A stretch of DNA of 64,000 bases from Desulfosporosinus sp. (GCA_031292095.1 JARLHU010000049.1:17859-81858); one strand, 5' to 3'; positions 27,177 to 35,870 are shown, counted from the first letter of the stretch. Made by a program: numbers and translations. Notes: generated by a model from the sequence alone, not told the origin.

Positions 27177-28154
27177 TTACTGAGGATCAGGGTTTGACCC
27201 ACTATCAAAAAACGAAAAGCTGTTTTTCCTGGATTTCTTACTTCGGTACATGGCAAGGTCTGCATTTTTGATTAAATCCTTGGCATCTAGAGTATCACTC
27301 GGATAGACACTGATCCCTATGCTGAGGGTGATAAAGACAATCTGATCGTAAATTTCAAAGGGCTGTTCGAAAGCACTAATCACTTTTTCAGCAATAATTT
27401 TCACATCCTGTTTCGTCTTTATTTGTGATAGAACTATTATGAATTCGTCGCCGCCGAAACGGGAGAGGAGATCACTCTTGCGGATACAAGCTTGCAAACG
27501 TTCAGAGACCCCTCGTAATAGTTCATCGCCATAAGAGTGACCAAAATTGTCGTTAACCAGTTTAAACTCATCAAGATCGAGGAACAGAACAGCTAATAGT
27601 TCTTTAGTCCGTCGGGCGTACTTGATTGCTAAATTAAGTTGCTCATCTAGCAAGGTTCGATTTGGTAAATTAGTAAGACAGTCATGCAAAGCATGATGAT
27701 TGCTAATTCTTTCTGAAACTTTTATATGTTCGTTTTCAATTTCTAGAGCTTTTATAATATTTTTCAACTGGTGAACACGGTTTAAATGACTCGTTATATC
27801 TATAATTTGGATTAGAGCATAGACCTTCTTATCATAATAGATCGGTCCTATCTCCATATTTTGGCGAATCGTAGCTTCTAGTGTGTTATTAGCTGGAAAA
27901 ATGAAAGCGGAATGAAGAGCTCCAGAACAGAAGCGTCGTTGCCCGAAAAAGAGAGATTTTTGTAGGATTTCAAAATAAATTTTTTCACCAAAACGTGGAC
28001 AAACAGTTTCGATTTTTTGACCGATCGCTTGTCCCTTTTGAATATGGGTAAATTGTTCTATCCAGGCGTTCCAGATTACTATCGTAAGATTCTGATCGAC
28101 AACGATCGTACCGATATTCATCTGGTCCAGAACCTGTGAAAATAGACTATCCAT
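27177..28154 (-). CDS. PAS-GGDEF diguanylate cyclase
   Basis: The 325-aa protein has an N-terminal PAS-like sensor (about 10-125), a short helix, and a GGDEF domain (about 155-315). The active-site motif RFGGDEFIIVL is intact, and LDLDEFKLVNDNFGHSYGD precedes it, so it should make cyclic di-GMP. No membrane segment is seen, so it is cytosolic. It overlaps the upstream cheC-like gene by 8 nt and has the SD GGAGGG, forming a three-gene signalling operon with the response regulator. Confidence 0.92.
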   Translation of the reverse strand: MDSLFSQVLDQMNIGTIVVDQNLTIVIWNAWIEQFTHIQKGQAIGQKIETVCPRFGEKIYFEILQKSLFFGQRRFCSGALHSAFIFPANNTLEATIRQNMEIGPIYYDKKVYALIQIIDITSHLNRVHQLKNIIKALEIENEHIKVSERISNHHALHDCLTNLPNRTLLDEQLNLAIKYARRTKELLAVLFLDLDEFKLVNDNFGHSYGDELLRGVSERLQACIRKSDLLSRFGGDEFIIVLSQIKTKQDVKIIAEKVISAFEQPFEIYDQIVFITLSIGISVYPSDTLDAKDLIKNADLAMYRSKKSRKNSFSFFDSGSNPDPQ

Positions 28155-28782
28155 TTAAACCCTCCGAGAGTTGATTGATTTTTTCTAAAAGTAATGAAAC
28201 AGAATTGAGGCTTAAGGCGATAAGAACAGCGCCAGTTATTCTAGTTTTAGAAAGTGTAAACGATGTATGTAAAACAAGCATGTAAATATTATTTTGCAAG
28301 AGGATTTTTTGGGTTTCAGAAAAAGAAATTAGTTCAATTTCTGGCAATGAGTAATCTACTCTTATATCTAACAAGTTTCCAAATTCTCCGATAATGGCAT
28401 TAATAATAAGATTTCCGATTTCTCTTAAAATATCTAATTCAGTATCAACGAAACTAACAATGTTTTTACATTCATCAGGTAATAGAATTTCCTCTGTACA
28501 AGCTGTGACCAATAGTTTAGCTTGTTCCGGGGGGAAAACTAGAAATGCTTTCCCTTGAAATTCGTTACCAAATCTCATTGATGAAGAAACAACGTGACCG
28601 GAGGAAAAGATAGACAGATATTTATATTCAGAAAAATCCAATTCAGAAACTGTCATGAGCATAATTTGGGGAATGGTTAATTCAATCTTTTGATTTACCA
28701 TTTCAGATAATAGACTGGCAGCTTGACCAATATAGACATTCACTAATTCGGTTAGGATATCCTTATGCATTAAACTAAGCAC
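28147..28782 (-). CDS. CheC/CheX-like phosphatase-type protein
   Basis: GTG 28782 is chosen because AAGGAGG lies about 6 nt upstream, inside the end of the response-regulator gene; the frame also extends upstream without an SD. The 211-aa product has the two-repeat CheC layout (DILTELVNVYIGQAASLLSE and ILREIGNLIINAIIGEFGNL), and each repeat carries the E-x-x-N pattern typical of CheC catalytic sites. It probably dephosphorylates the co-encoded CheY-like protein (inference). It overlaps both neighbours. Confidence 0.8.
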   Translation of the reverse strand: MLSLMHKDILTELVNVYIGQAASLLSEMVNQKIELTIPQIMLMTVSELDFSEYKYLSIFSSGHVVSSSMRFGNEFQGKAFLVFPPEQAKLLVTACTEEILLPDECKNIVSFVDTELDILREIGNLIINAIIGEFGNLLDIRVDYSLPEIELISFSETQKILLQNNIYMLVLHTSFTLSKTRITGAVLIALSLNSVSLLLEKINQLSEGLNG

Positions 28783-29146
28783 CAAACTCCTCCTTAACAA
28801 GGTTAATAAGTTGATTGGATTTTTCTTGGTTGAAAGGTTTGTGTATAAAGGCCGTGATTCCGAACGCCTCAATTTCTTCGCGATTAGCTTTTTGAACATC
28901 GGCTGAAAAGACAATAATTTTAGTCGTAAGGTCTTCTTCTCTAATTAATTTTAAAAGTTCCCAACCGTTCATTTCGGGCATCAATAAATCCATCACGATC
29001 AGGTCTGGTTTCTCTGCGCGATAAAGGGTATAACCTTCAATTCCATTGCTGGCCATTAATAATTCTAAGCTCGGAATATTGATTTGCAAGGTCTTTCCAA
29101 CTAAAGACCTGACAAAATTGGAATCATCTACAACTAAAATTTTCAT
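28775..29146 (-). CDS. CheY-like single-domain response regulator
   Basis: This 123-aa receiver domain has VVDDSNFVR (acidic pair), the phospho-Asp in DLIVMDLLMPEMNGWELL, the Thr/Ser-type position in IIVFSADVQ, and Lys in FIHKPFN. No output domain is present, so it signals by protein contact. It is the first gene of the cheY/cheC-like/GGDEF operon, with the SD AAAAGGAG. Coupling suggests that phosphorylation of this protein is read or reset by the CheC-like product and linked to cyclic di-GMP production. Confidence 0.92.
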   Translation of the reverse strand: MKILVVDDSNFVRSLVGKTLQINIPSLELLMASNGIEGYTLYRAEKPDLIVMDLLMPEMNGWELLKLIREEDLTTKIIVFSADVQKANREEIEAFGITAFIHKPFNQEKSNQLINLVKEEFGA

Positions 29147-29292
29147 GAGGATTCAATCTCCTTTTATGATGATCAAATGTGATCGGTTTGGAGTATTTGG
29201 TGGTCTCTGACTAATCTGTTGTAACTTCTATTTTCTCCTAGGAAATACCTCTTTTTTGAAATTTATGAGTGAATAAAAATTACCCAAAGACT

Positions 29293-29322
29293 TGGGGCTT
29301 TGCACGTCGGTACAAAGCCCCA
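29293..29322 (-). terminator. Hairpin downstream of the sigma-like gene
   Basis: A perfect 10-bp stem TGGGGCTTTG/CAAAGCCCCA with a 10-nt loop lies 31 nt past the stop of the 511-aa gene on the minus strand. The T-run is weak, so it may be a partial terminator before the cheY promoter. Confidence 0.55.
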
Positions 29323-29353
29323 GATTTAGATATCCATTATGAACGGGAATGTT

Positions 29354-30889
29354 TTAATTGCTTTTCTTCAATGCATAACGAGTAAAATTAAACTCATAGG
29401 AATAATTCTGCCTTAGAACCCCTTGTAAGAAATATTTGTTGGTTATATTACTGTTTTCTAAAAGCTCGTTCTTAAATCTTTCGAATAATTCTCTGAACAT
29501 GATTTCATTTCTATCAAATTCGATAATTGCATCGTGTATTTTTCTCAGCAATTCGATTGGAATCTTGATGCCGTTAGGCAGTATTCGTTTTCCCTTATCG
29601 CATAAAATTGTTAGTTCAGTCACTCTTACATCAATAGCTCTATTGTTTTCGGGAAGGTCAACATCACCAAACAACCCCCGCACGTAATTGCGAAAACGAA
29701 TTGCTTCAGAATCATCATAAAGCTTGATTCCGTCAGGATAATACTTTTCAAGCACAACATAGTACATTCGTGAGAGGCTCATTCTTTTCTTCAAATAAAC
29801 TGTTCCGGAGAGGGTATAATCGGCTAAAATTAATCTTTTCGTATCCTCAAAGGTTATTGGAAGGACCAAATTATCAATAACATCGACAATCACTTCATCA
29901 ACTGATTCAAAGTCAAATATTTCGGGTAAGCTTTTTTTGTATTTTTTTAATTGTTCATACCATTTTTTTTCCCCAATAATGAAGCCATTAAGTTCTTCTG
30001 ACCAATGTGCTGTGGAGGAGCAGTTGCTTACTTTTAAATAATATGTGAATATACTTGCTAGATCTCCTAATAGCTCTTTTATCTCATCAAGAGAGATATA
30101 ACAGCTATTTTTGCCAAAGGCATAAAGAATATAGTGCGGCATGATCCTTGCCATATATTGATCGAAGTGGCCTTGAAACTTCTTCTCTATCAGACGTACT
30201 CCTTCATGGGTAAGTCCACAACCAGTACTAGTTTCTTCGAGCGTAGCTCCATTGGCACGTTTTCTAATTATTTCTTCATCCCTAGCTTTTTTAAACAAGT
30301 TATGGAGCTCATGTTTCATTATAGCTAACTTATCTTCACTCAACCAATTCAGGAACCCAACGAGTTGAATATTGTTCATTTCGTCGATAGTCAACGGTAA
30401 TAATTGCCGTAGATCTCGAACATAATTTATTTTTGAGCTTCCAAATAGTTCCAAAAGTTTATTTGTTCCATCTTTCACTCCAAACGCTGAGATTAAGGGA
30501 GTGATTTTACCGTCATAGTTATTGGCGGCTACAGCTACAATAAGTTGATAGAGTTTATTTCTAGTTTTTTTGGCATCCTCATAGGTGTCTACATAAGAAT
30601 TTAAAATTGATATTACATGTTCAAGACCTTTATAGTTTTTTGAACACCAAATACTGAGCTCTTCTCCCAATTCTTCTCTGATTTCAAGGAGCTTGTTTGA
30701 AAAGACGGAATTAATGCCATTAGCTTTATCAAAGTCAGCAGTCGAAAATGACGATAGCCAACTAAAGGCAATTGCCTTAGCGGGGTTTTCGAGGCAAACG
30801 TTAAACATTTCTTCTCCCAAAACCTCTATTATTTTAGCTTTAGATTTGAGATTGTCCTCAATCAATAATTTGCTGTTGTCTAAAATCAT
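29354..30889 (-). CDS. Sigma-70 region-4-like HTH protein (511 aa)
   Basis: Residues ~205-240 match a sigma-70 region 4 helix-turn-helix: the block RKRANGATLEETSTGCGLTH is followed by EGVRLIEKKF. There is no recognisable region 2, so it is unlikely to be a classical sigma factor. The C-terminal third (FRELFERFKNELLENSNITN, LRQNYSYEFNFTRYAL) looks like another winged-helix module. It is a single gene with its own terminator. It probably binds DNA or RNA polymerase; the target is unknown. Confidence 0.6.
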   Translation of the reverse strand: MILDNSKLLIEDNLKSKAKIIEVLGEEMFNVCLENPAKAIAFSWLSSFSTADFDKANGINSVFSNKLLEIREELGEELSIWCSKNYKGLEHVISILNSYVDTYEDAKKTRNKLYQLIVAVAANNYDGKITPLISAFGVKDGTNKLLELFGSSKINYVRDLRQLLPLTIDEMNNIQLVGFLNWLSEDKLAIMKHELHNLFKKARDEEIIRKRANGATLEETSTGCGLTHEGVRLIEKKFQGHFDQYMARIMPHYILYAFGKNSCYISLDEIKELLGDLASIFTYYLKVSNCSSTAHWSEELNGFIIGEKKWYEQLKKYKKSLPEIFDFESVDEVIVDVIDNLVLPITFEDTKRLILADYTLSGTVYLKKRMSLSRMYYVVLEKYYPDGIKLYDDSEAIRFRNYVRGLFGDVDLPENNRAIDVRVTELTILCDKGKRILPNGIKIPIELLRKIHDAIIEFDRNEIMFRELFERFKNELLENSNITNKYFLQGVLRQNYSYEFNFTRYALKKSN

Positions 30890-30985
30890 AACATCACTTC
30901 CTTCTAGTTTATTTAAAAACTTCTGATAGTTGCACTTAGGCGCTGCTCGTAAACTTACACTTTCTGACTTAAATAAAAAAACACA

Positions 30986-31023
30986 AAGTGAGCCCTTAAT
31001 TATGGAAAATTAAGGGCTCACTT
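30986..31023 (-). terminator. Strong minus-strand intrinsic terminator
   Basis: A 15-bp perfect stem with an 8-nt loop is followed on the minus strand by TTGTGTTTTTTTATTT. It lies between the sigma-like gene promoter and the leader at 31327. Confidence 0.65.
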
Positions 31024-31085
31024 AAACACTTGACCGCTGCAAACCTGCTATAGATTTGGTGCCCGGTTATGAAATTAGAAAGAAA

Positions 31086-31121
31086 AAGCCGCCAGATATC
31101 GTAAAGATATCTTGGCGGCTT
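31086..31121 (-). terminator. Second minus-strand hairpin
   Basis: The arms AAGCCGCCA-GATATC and GATATC-T-TGGCGGCTT pair with one bulged base and loop GTAAA. A TTTTTCTTTC tract follows on the minus strand. Confidence 0.5.
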
Positions 31122-31326
31122 CATTGCCGATTGAGTAACATCAAGAGTTAGTCATATAATACCTTTTGATTTGAAATTTGTCACTAACTAGATTATCCCA
31201 TAACCACCTAATATTATGGAGCAAATCCTAGTTAAGTCCTATAATCAAGGTGTTACGCCGTTTTACTCAATATTTTTCGTGACTACAATGAAGATTTAGT
31301 TATACAATATTCAATAGAAAAACCTG

Positions 31327-31355
31327 TTGTATTTCTAGAGCGACGCGTCTATAAT
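31327..31355 (+). promoter_or_regulatory. Sigma-70 promoter of permease copy 1
   Basis: The -35 TTGTAT (31327-31332) and the -10 TATAAT (31350-31355) have exact 17-bp spacing. The same arrangement is conserved at 36685-36713. Transcription would start near 31362. Confidence 0.8.
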
Positions 31356-31435
31356 ACGTTTTAAGAGGTGCACATGATTCTTACAGATCGTCCTTGAGGT
31401 GCACGTCAGTTTACTTAGAACTATTAGCTTAAAGC

Positions 31436-31476
31436 AACGGCGCTTTTGATTTTTCAAAAGCGCCGTTTGTGTTTTT
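31436..31476 (+). terminator. Leader terminator/attenuator, copy 1
   Basis: A perfect 14-bp stem AACGGCGCTTTTGA/TCAAAAGCGCCGTT is followed by TGTGTTTTT. It lies between the promoter and the permease gene, so it must be read through for expression. The ~75 nt before it contain two GAGGTGCAC words whose GTGCAC cores can pair. Identical at 36796-36836. Confidence 0.85.
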
Positions 31477-31526
31477 GTAAGGATGGAGGGAATGAATTTG
31501 ATAAAACGAAGAGATAAAAGAAAATA

Positions 31527-31605
31527 GGGGTAAGAAACTTGGAAACGTCTTTGCGTTGCTACTGCCAGGTAAACGTGCAAAGGTTGTTAACTATAATTTT
31601 ACCCC
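31527..31605 (+). ncRNA. Structured leader RNA with predicted pseudoknot, copy 1
   Basis: P1 pairs GGGGTAA (31527-31533) with TTACCCC (ending 31605). P2 pairs CTTTGCGTT with AACGTGCAAAG and extends outward through AAC/GTT. ACTTGG (31537-31542) can pair with the loop word CCAGGT (31565-31570), forming a pseudoknot. Compared with copy 2 (36886-36964), a C-G pair becomes T-A and a G-T becomes A-T in P2. The pairing is therefore preserved while the sequence changes. No known riboswitch class was recognised. Confidence 0.65.
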
Positions 31606-31690
31606 AATAATTAGTAGTTTCATTATATCGGAATATTGCGACGATTTAAAGAGTGTCTTCGATAATCTAATTTAAAGGAGGAAAAGCCCT

Positions 31691-33193
31691 ATGTCTAATG
31701 AAGTACAAATGAAAAAAACTCTTGGTCTAACTGGTGTAACAGTCAATGCTATGGCGCTTATAGCTCCTGGAGCATTTTTATGGTTAACCTTTCAAATGCA
31801 AGCGGCTCAAGTTGACACCGCAGGGAATTCGACGGCAGGGGATATGTTCTCTGGGTTAATATTAGCTTTGATCCTTGCTTTTCTTACTGCGATTTCGTAT
31901 GCTAAGCTTGCAGAACTTTATCCGGATGCAGGCACGGGAAGTTCTTATTATTTTGCCGAACAGTCCTTTCTTAATAAAGAAATCAATATCGGCCATTTCT
32001 CTAGATTAGCCAAATTTGTCGTTGGTTGGTTCTCCCATCTTTACTATTGGGTCTATCCAGGGGTTATGGTCGCCATGTTTGCCACGATGATCAATTATAT
32101 CGCCAGTCAATTTGGAATTACTTTGTCAATTCCTGTGCAAATATTAATAGCCGTCGTTTTCTCGGGTATTACCGGTGCTGTTGCCTACAGAGGGATTAAT
32201 GGATCCACGGTCACAGCCATCTTAATTAACGTGATTCAAATTGTTTCTCTGGTATTTGTTACGGTTTTAGCCTTAATTTATCGTACCACCAATCCGGAAC
32301 ATGTGGTCTTCGTGCATCCCTCAATGGTTGATGTCATTATACCTCATAGTATGTCCGCTATTATATTTCAGGCTACCATCGCAATTTTATTGTTGGTAGG
32401 ATTTGAAACGACAACGGCTTTAGGGGCGGAATCAAAATCCCCAAAACATATAAGCCGTGGGGTTATTCTATCTTTAGTGATTCAAGGTCTGATCTTTTAC
32501 ATTTTTGAGTATTTTGGTGCTAACGCTTGGATAAATAACTCTTATGTCGTCGATAAGCACATAGGGTTAGATGCAGCGGGTGCTTCAGGTGCTCCAATCG
32601 GGGATATGGTAAAAAACTTGGGGGATGTCTTATTACACAATTCGGGTTTTGCCTTAATGATCCTTGTAGCGTTAACTGTTGGAATCGCCATTTTCGGTAC
32701 TACTTTAGCGTGTATGAATACCGGAGTTAGGGTAACGTACGCGATGTCCAAAGACAAAGAAGTTCCCAGTGCTTTAGGTATCTTACACCATCATCATGCG
32801 ACTCCGCATAACGGCGTTTGGGCTATTACTATTGCTTCAGCTATTATTGGAGGATTTGGGGTTATTTCGATTACCAATTTAACGGCTGTCACGCTGCTCT
32901 CGAATGTCGGAACGTTTATTCTTTATGGAATGACTTGCCTAATAACACTGGTAGCCTTTTTACGTCATCCTAAACAAAACAAGTTCACACATGTTGTGAT
33001 TCCGATTCTAGGTTTCCTATCAAACTTTGGAATGTTGCTGGCAATCTTTTACCTCGGTATCTTAGGTGGCGGGGCCACACGTACAGCTGCTTTAATAGCC
33101 ATAATTAGTGCAATCGTGTGGACAGTTCTTGGTGTTATTTACATGGTTTCCAATAGCAAGGCCACTGGTCAGAGGATTGTAGCAAAAGTTTAA
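31691..33193 (+). CDS. APC-family amino-acid permease, copy 1
   Basis: This 500-aa integral membrane protein has about 12-14 helices and the APC-superfamily opening LGLTGVTVNAMALIAPGAF. It also has GFETTTALGAESKSPKHISR after the sixth helix, as in amino-acid/polyamine permeases. The substrate cannot be inferred. It is very similar to the gene at 37043 (same length, substitutions scattered). The SD AAAGGAGG is strong. The gene lies behind a promoter-terminator-structured leader and is followed by a PP2C phosphatase gene. Confidence 0.9.
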   Translation: MSNEVQMKKTLGLTGVTVNAMALIAPGAFLWLTFQMQAAQVDTAGNSTAGDMFSGLILALILAFLTAISYAKLAELYPDAGTGSSYYFAEQSFLNKEINIGHFSRLAKFVVGWFSHLYYWVYPGVMVAMFATMINYIASQFGITLSIPVQILIAVVFSGITGAVAYRGINGSTVTAILINVIQIVSLVFVTVLALIYRTTNPEHVVFVHPSMVDVIIPHSMSAIIFQATIAILLLVGFETTTALGAESKSPKHISRGVILSLVIQGLIFYIFEYFGANAWINNSYVVDKHIGLDAAGASGAPIGDMVKNLGDVLLHNSGFALMILVALTVGIAIFGTTLACMNTGVRVTYAMSKDKEVPSALGILHHHHATPHNGVWAITIASAIIGGFGVISITNLTAVTLLSNVGTFILYGMTCLITLVAFLRHPKQNKFTHVVIPILGFLSNFGMLLAIFYLGILGGGATRTAALIAIISAIVWTVLGVIYMVSNSKATGQRIVAKV

Positions 33194-33249
33194 TCTATAA
33201 CTCTGATACCTATTTCCTATAATCAAAACGAAAAGAAAAGCTTGCGTTA

Positions 33250-33267
33250 GGGCGCTTAACAGCGCCC
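33250..33267 (+). terminator. Short hairpin after permease copy 1
   Basis: GGGCGCT/AGCGCCC with loop TAAC follows the permease. The T-run is poor (CCCTTGCTA), so it may only attenuate transcription into the PP2C gene. A degenerate version lies at about 38592-38612, after permease copy 2. Confidence 0.5.
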
Positions 33268-33291
33268 CCTTGCTAGTTCGGGGGTGATGCA

Positions 33292-34086
33292 ATGTTAACA
33301 TTGAAAAATAATTCACAACCAAAACTGTATTTTAGTGTCGACGGCAATACAGATAAGGGCCAAATTCGTCCGCGCAATGAGGACTATTTTAGTTTTTTTA
33401 TTCCCCCCGATTTAGTAACAAGAGAAACATTGGGCAGCCTTATCGTTATTTCGGATGGTGTAGGGGGGCATTTAGCGGGAGAAGTTGCCAGCGCAGAGGC
33501 CGTCAATGTTCTATTGCAAGAATACTATTTTGGTGATTACCCCAAAAAACTACCTAATCGTCTGAAAGGAGCCTTTGCTAAAGCAGCTTTGCATATTTTT
33601 GATTTATCGAAACAGCATAAGGATTTCTCGAATATGCAGTGTACCTTAACTGCCTTGTTACTCAAGCAAGATCAATACTTTATCGCCCACGCAGGAGATA
33701 CTAAAGCATTTTTACTACGTTCTAAGAACTTTATCCAATTAACGAAGGATCATAGTTTAGTCGCCAAACTTGTGCGCATGGGTATGGTATCGCAAGAGCA
33801 AGCAAAAACACACCCTTATAAACACATGCTCATCCGAGCCTTAGGAGAGAGCCCTCTCTTACCTATCGATATTTATACAGGGACTATCCAAGTAGGAGAT
33901 GTTTTCTGTCTCGTAACCGACGGGATCTTAGAACACTTAACTGAAGAGGAATTACAAATGTATCTCTTAGAGAATGATACTTTAGATAATATCCAAAAAA
34001 AGCTGATTCAAGAAGTGAATCGACGCGGTGGATGTGATAACATGACAATATTAACTGTGAAAGTAATAGAGGATGATCAAAATTGA
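33292..34086 (+). CDS. PP2C-type serine/threonine phosphatase
   Basis: This 264-aa cytosolic PPM phosphatase has the metal-binding motifs DKGQIRPRNEDYF, ISDGVGGHLAGEVAS, HAGDTKAFLLR, LVTDGILEHL and GGCDNMTIL, so it should be active. ATG 33292 has the SD GGGGGTGA. In the related locus at 38.6 kb the last 33 codons of the same gene run directly into a Ser/Thr kinase start, which shows that this phosphatase and that kinase were once a coupled pair. Confidence 0.93.
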   Translation: MLTLKNNSQPKLYFSVDGNTDKGQIRPRNEDYFSFFIPPDLVTRETLGSLIVISDGVGGHLAGEVASAEAVNVLLQEYYFGDYPKKLPNRLKGAFAKAALHIFDLSKQHKDFSNMQCTLTALLLKQDQYFIAHAGDTKAFLLRSKNFIQLTKDHSLVAKLVRMGMVSQEQAKTHPYKHMLIRALGESPLLPIDIYTGTIQVGDVFCLVTDGILEHLTEEELQMYLLENDTLDNIQKKLIQEVNRRGGCDNMTILTVKVIEDDQN

Positions 34087-34110
34087 TGATTCTCCTTGAA
34101 ATAGTCAGGC

Positions 34111-34156
34111 AATGACGCCTACAACTATAATTAGTTGTAGGCGTCATTTGTCTTTG
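34111..34156 (+). terminator. Intrinsic terminator after PP2C gene
   Basis: A perfect 16-bp stem AATGACGCCTACAACT/AGTTGTAGGCGTCATT with loop ATAATT is followed by TGTCTTTG. A nearly identical hairpin lies at 40405-40442, marking the right edge of the duplicated segment. Confidence 0.8.
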
Positions 34157-34175
34157 AGAAAGAAGGCGCCTTACG

Positions 34176-35123
34176 ATGTTGGAAATCGAGAAGCCCAGAA
34201 TTGAGTGTATCGAGCGTTCGGAGGATAACTCCTATGCAAAATTCGTCGTAGAACCTCTGGAGCGGGGATATGGGGCAACTTTGGGAAATTCTCTTAGTCG
34301 CATCCTTTTATCCTTTCTGGAGGGATCGGCGGTGACATCAGTCAAAATCGAAGGGGCACCCAATGAGTTTTCTGTGATTCCGAGAGTTTTGGAAGGAGTT
34401 ACTGATATTATCCGAAATTTGAAGTCCCTTGCGCTAAAGAGCTATACGGATGAACCAAGGATAATTCGCATAGAGTCTCAGGGGGGAGGGGTTGTTACAG
34501 CCGGAGATATCCTCAGCGATCCTGACATTGAGATTCTGAACTCTGATTTGAAGATTGCTACATTAGAGCAAGATGGCCGATTATTCATGGAAATGACGGT
34601 CGAACGCGGACGAGGGTGCGTCGTAGCGGACGAAAATAAGAAACCAGTTTATAGTAGCGGAGTGATCTCGATTGATTCCATCTTTACCCCAATTTATAAG
34701 GTTAACCACTCGGTGGAGGCTATTCGAGTTGGTCAAATCACGGACTATGACAAATTAACCCTCGAAGTATGGTCTAATGGAAGTATCTCCCCGGAAGAGG
34801 CTACCAGTTTTGCAGCTAAAATTCTGAGCGGTCATCTGCGTCTTTTTACTGTGTTTACTAATAAACTCCAGGGTTTTGAGAATCTGGTGGAAAAAGCAGA
34901 AGACTCCAAGAATAAAGTTCTTAAAATCATGATTAAGGAACTTAATTTGTCCGTTCGTTCTTACAACTGTCTGAGGAGGGCGGGGATCATCACGGTGGAA
35001 GACTTAATTCAAAAGACAGAAGAGGACATGCGTAAATTACGTAACCTTGGCGGCAAGTCATTGAACGAATTAAAATTGAAGCTTAAAGATTTAGGTTTAT
35101 CGTTCCGACCTGAGGGAGATTAA
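34176..35123 (+). CDS. rpoA: RNA polymerase alpha subunit paralogue
   Basis: The 315-aa protein is a full-length alpha subunit. The N-terminal assembly domain has [20 protein letters not shown] and [20 protein letters not shown]. The C-terminal DNA/activator-binding domain has [20 protein letters not shown] and [16 protein letters not shown]. It is not in its usual place between rpsD and rplQ; no ribosomal-protein gene is in the window. It is therefore probably a second rpoA copy, though a translocated single copy cannot be excluded from this window. Its 3' end overlaps cooC on the opposite strand by 27 nt. Confidence 0.9.
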   Translation: MLEIEKPRIECIERSEDNSYAKFVVEPLERGYGATLGNSLSRILLSFLEGSAVTSVKIEGAPNEFSVIPRVLEGVTDIIRNLKSLALKSYTDEPRIIRIESQGGGVVTAGDILSDPDIEILNSDLKIATLEQDGRLFMEMTVERGRGCVVADENKKPVYSSGVISIDSIFTPIYKVNHSVEAIRVGQITDYDKLTLEVWSNGSISPEEATSFAAKILSGHLRLFTVFTNKLQGFENLVEKAEDSKNKVLKIMIKELNLSVRSYNCLRRAGIITVEDLIQKTEEDMRKLRNLGGKSLNELKLKLKDLGLSFRPEGD

Positions 35124-35870
35124 ATTAGCTTGACGTATTATTTTATCGACAGCCTGCACTGAAATCGCCTCATCGGGCAAATCAAAGAGTGGTTTACCGA
35201 TAATATCCTGCTGAAAGACCAATTCATCAAGTGGAATATCTCCAATTAATTGTAACCCAGTCTGAGCGATCTCCTCAGCTAGAACTGCTAAACTGTTTGA
35301 TTCTGTTTTGGTAACTATCAAATATATTTTATTAACTTCTGCCTGTAGTCCCTGAATCAATTCGTGTACCCGTTTAGCCGAGCGTATTCCGCGCGCCGTG
35401 GAATCACTAATCACAAACATAATATCTATATGGGGAATTGTAAGTCGGCTAATATGTTCCATTCCTGCTTCTGAATCCACTATTACAAAATCATAATTTT
35501 TCTCTATGGTCTCCAGATACATGCGCAAAATGTTATTAGGATAACAATAACACCCAGGACCTTGGGGATCTCCCATAGCTAAAAAATCAAACTCAGGTGT
35601 TTTTATGAGGGATTTTTCTAAATTTTGTAGAAAAGAGCTAGTTGTAGTGCTATCCGCTAGGGTTCTCATATTCTTATTTTCTTCCAAAATATCTGAAATA
35701 GTTGTAGAGATAGTAAGCCCTAGAGCTTCATCTAAATTTGCATTAGGGTCGGCATCGACAGCTAAAATTGAAACTCCGGATTTCTCATGTAATATTTGCC
35801 TTAACATTAAGGTGATAAAGGTTGTTTTCCCCACGCCACCTTTTCCGGACACGGCAATATATTGTGTCAC
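35097..35870 (-). CDS. cooC: CooC-type CO dehydrogenase maturation ATPase
   Basis: This SIMIBI/MinD-like ATPase has the deviant Walker [24 protein letters not shown], and the [13 protein letters not shown] block typical of CooC/AcsF, whose Cys pair binds nickel. These proteins help insert nickel into the C-cluster of CO dehydrogenase. No cooS/acs gene is in the window. ATG 35870 has a good SD (GAGGAGGA). Confidence 0.85.
   Translation of the reverse strand: MTQYIAVSGKGGVGKTTFITLMLRQILHEKSGVSILAVDADPNANLDEALGLTISTTISDILEENKNMRTLADSTTTSSFLQNLEKSLIKTPEFDFLAMGDPQGPGCYCYPNNILRMYLETIEKNYDFVIVDSEAGMEHISRLTIPHIDIMFVISDSTARGIRSAKRVHELIQGLQAEVNKIYLIVTKTESNSLAVLAEEIAQTGLQLIGDIPLDELVFQQDIIGKPLFDLPDEAISVQAVDKIIRQANLISLRSER

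Larger units (their letters stand above)
30890..31326. other. Gene-free stretch with two strong hairpins
   Basis: No ORF is supported. A perfect 15-bp inverted repeat (AAGTGAGCCCTTAAT/ATTAAGGGCTCACTT) lies at 30986-31023, and a second (AAGCCGCCAGATATC with one bulge) at 31086-31121. On the minus strand both are followed by T-rich tracts, so both look like terminators for a transcript coming from the right, where no minus-strand gene is visible. Confidence 0.5.

Noticed and set aside
31527..31605. Assignment of the permease leader to a known riboswitch (lysine, c-di-GMP, cobalamin, ydaO, glnA, T-box)
   Set aside because: None of the conserved core words of these classes as I know them is present; only general GC-rich pairing is shared.
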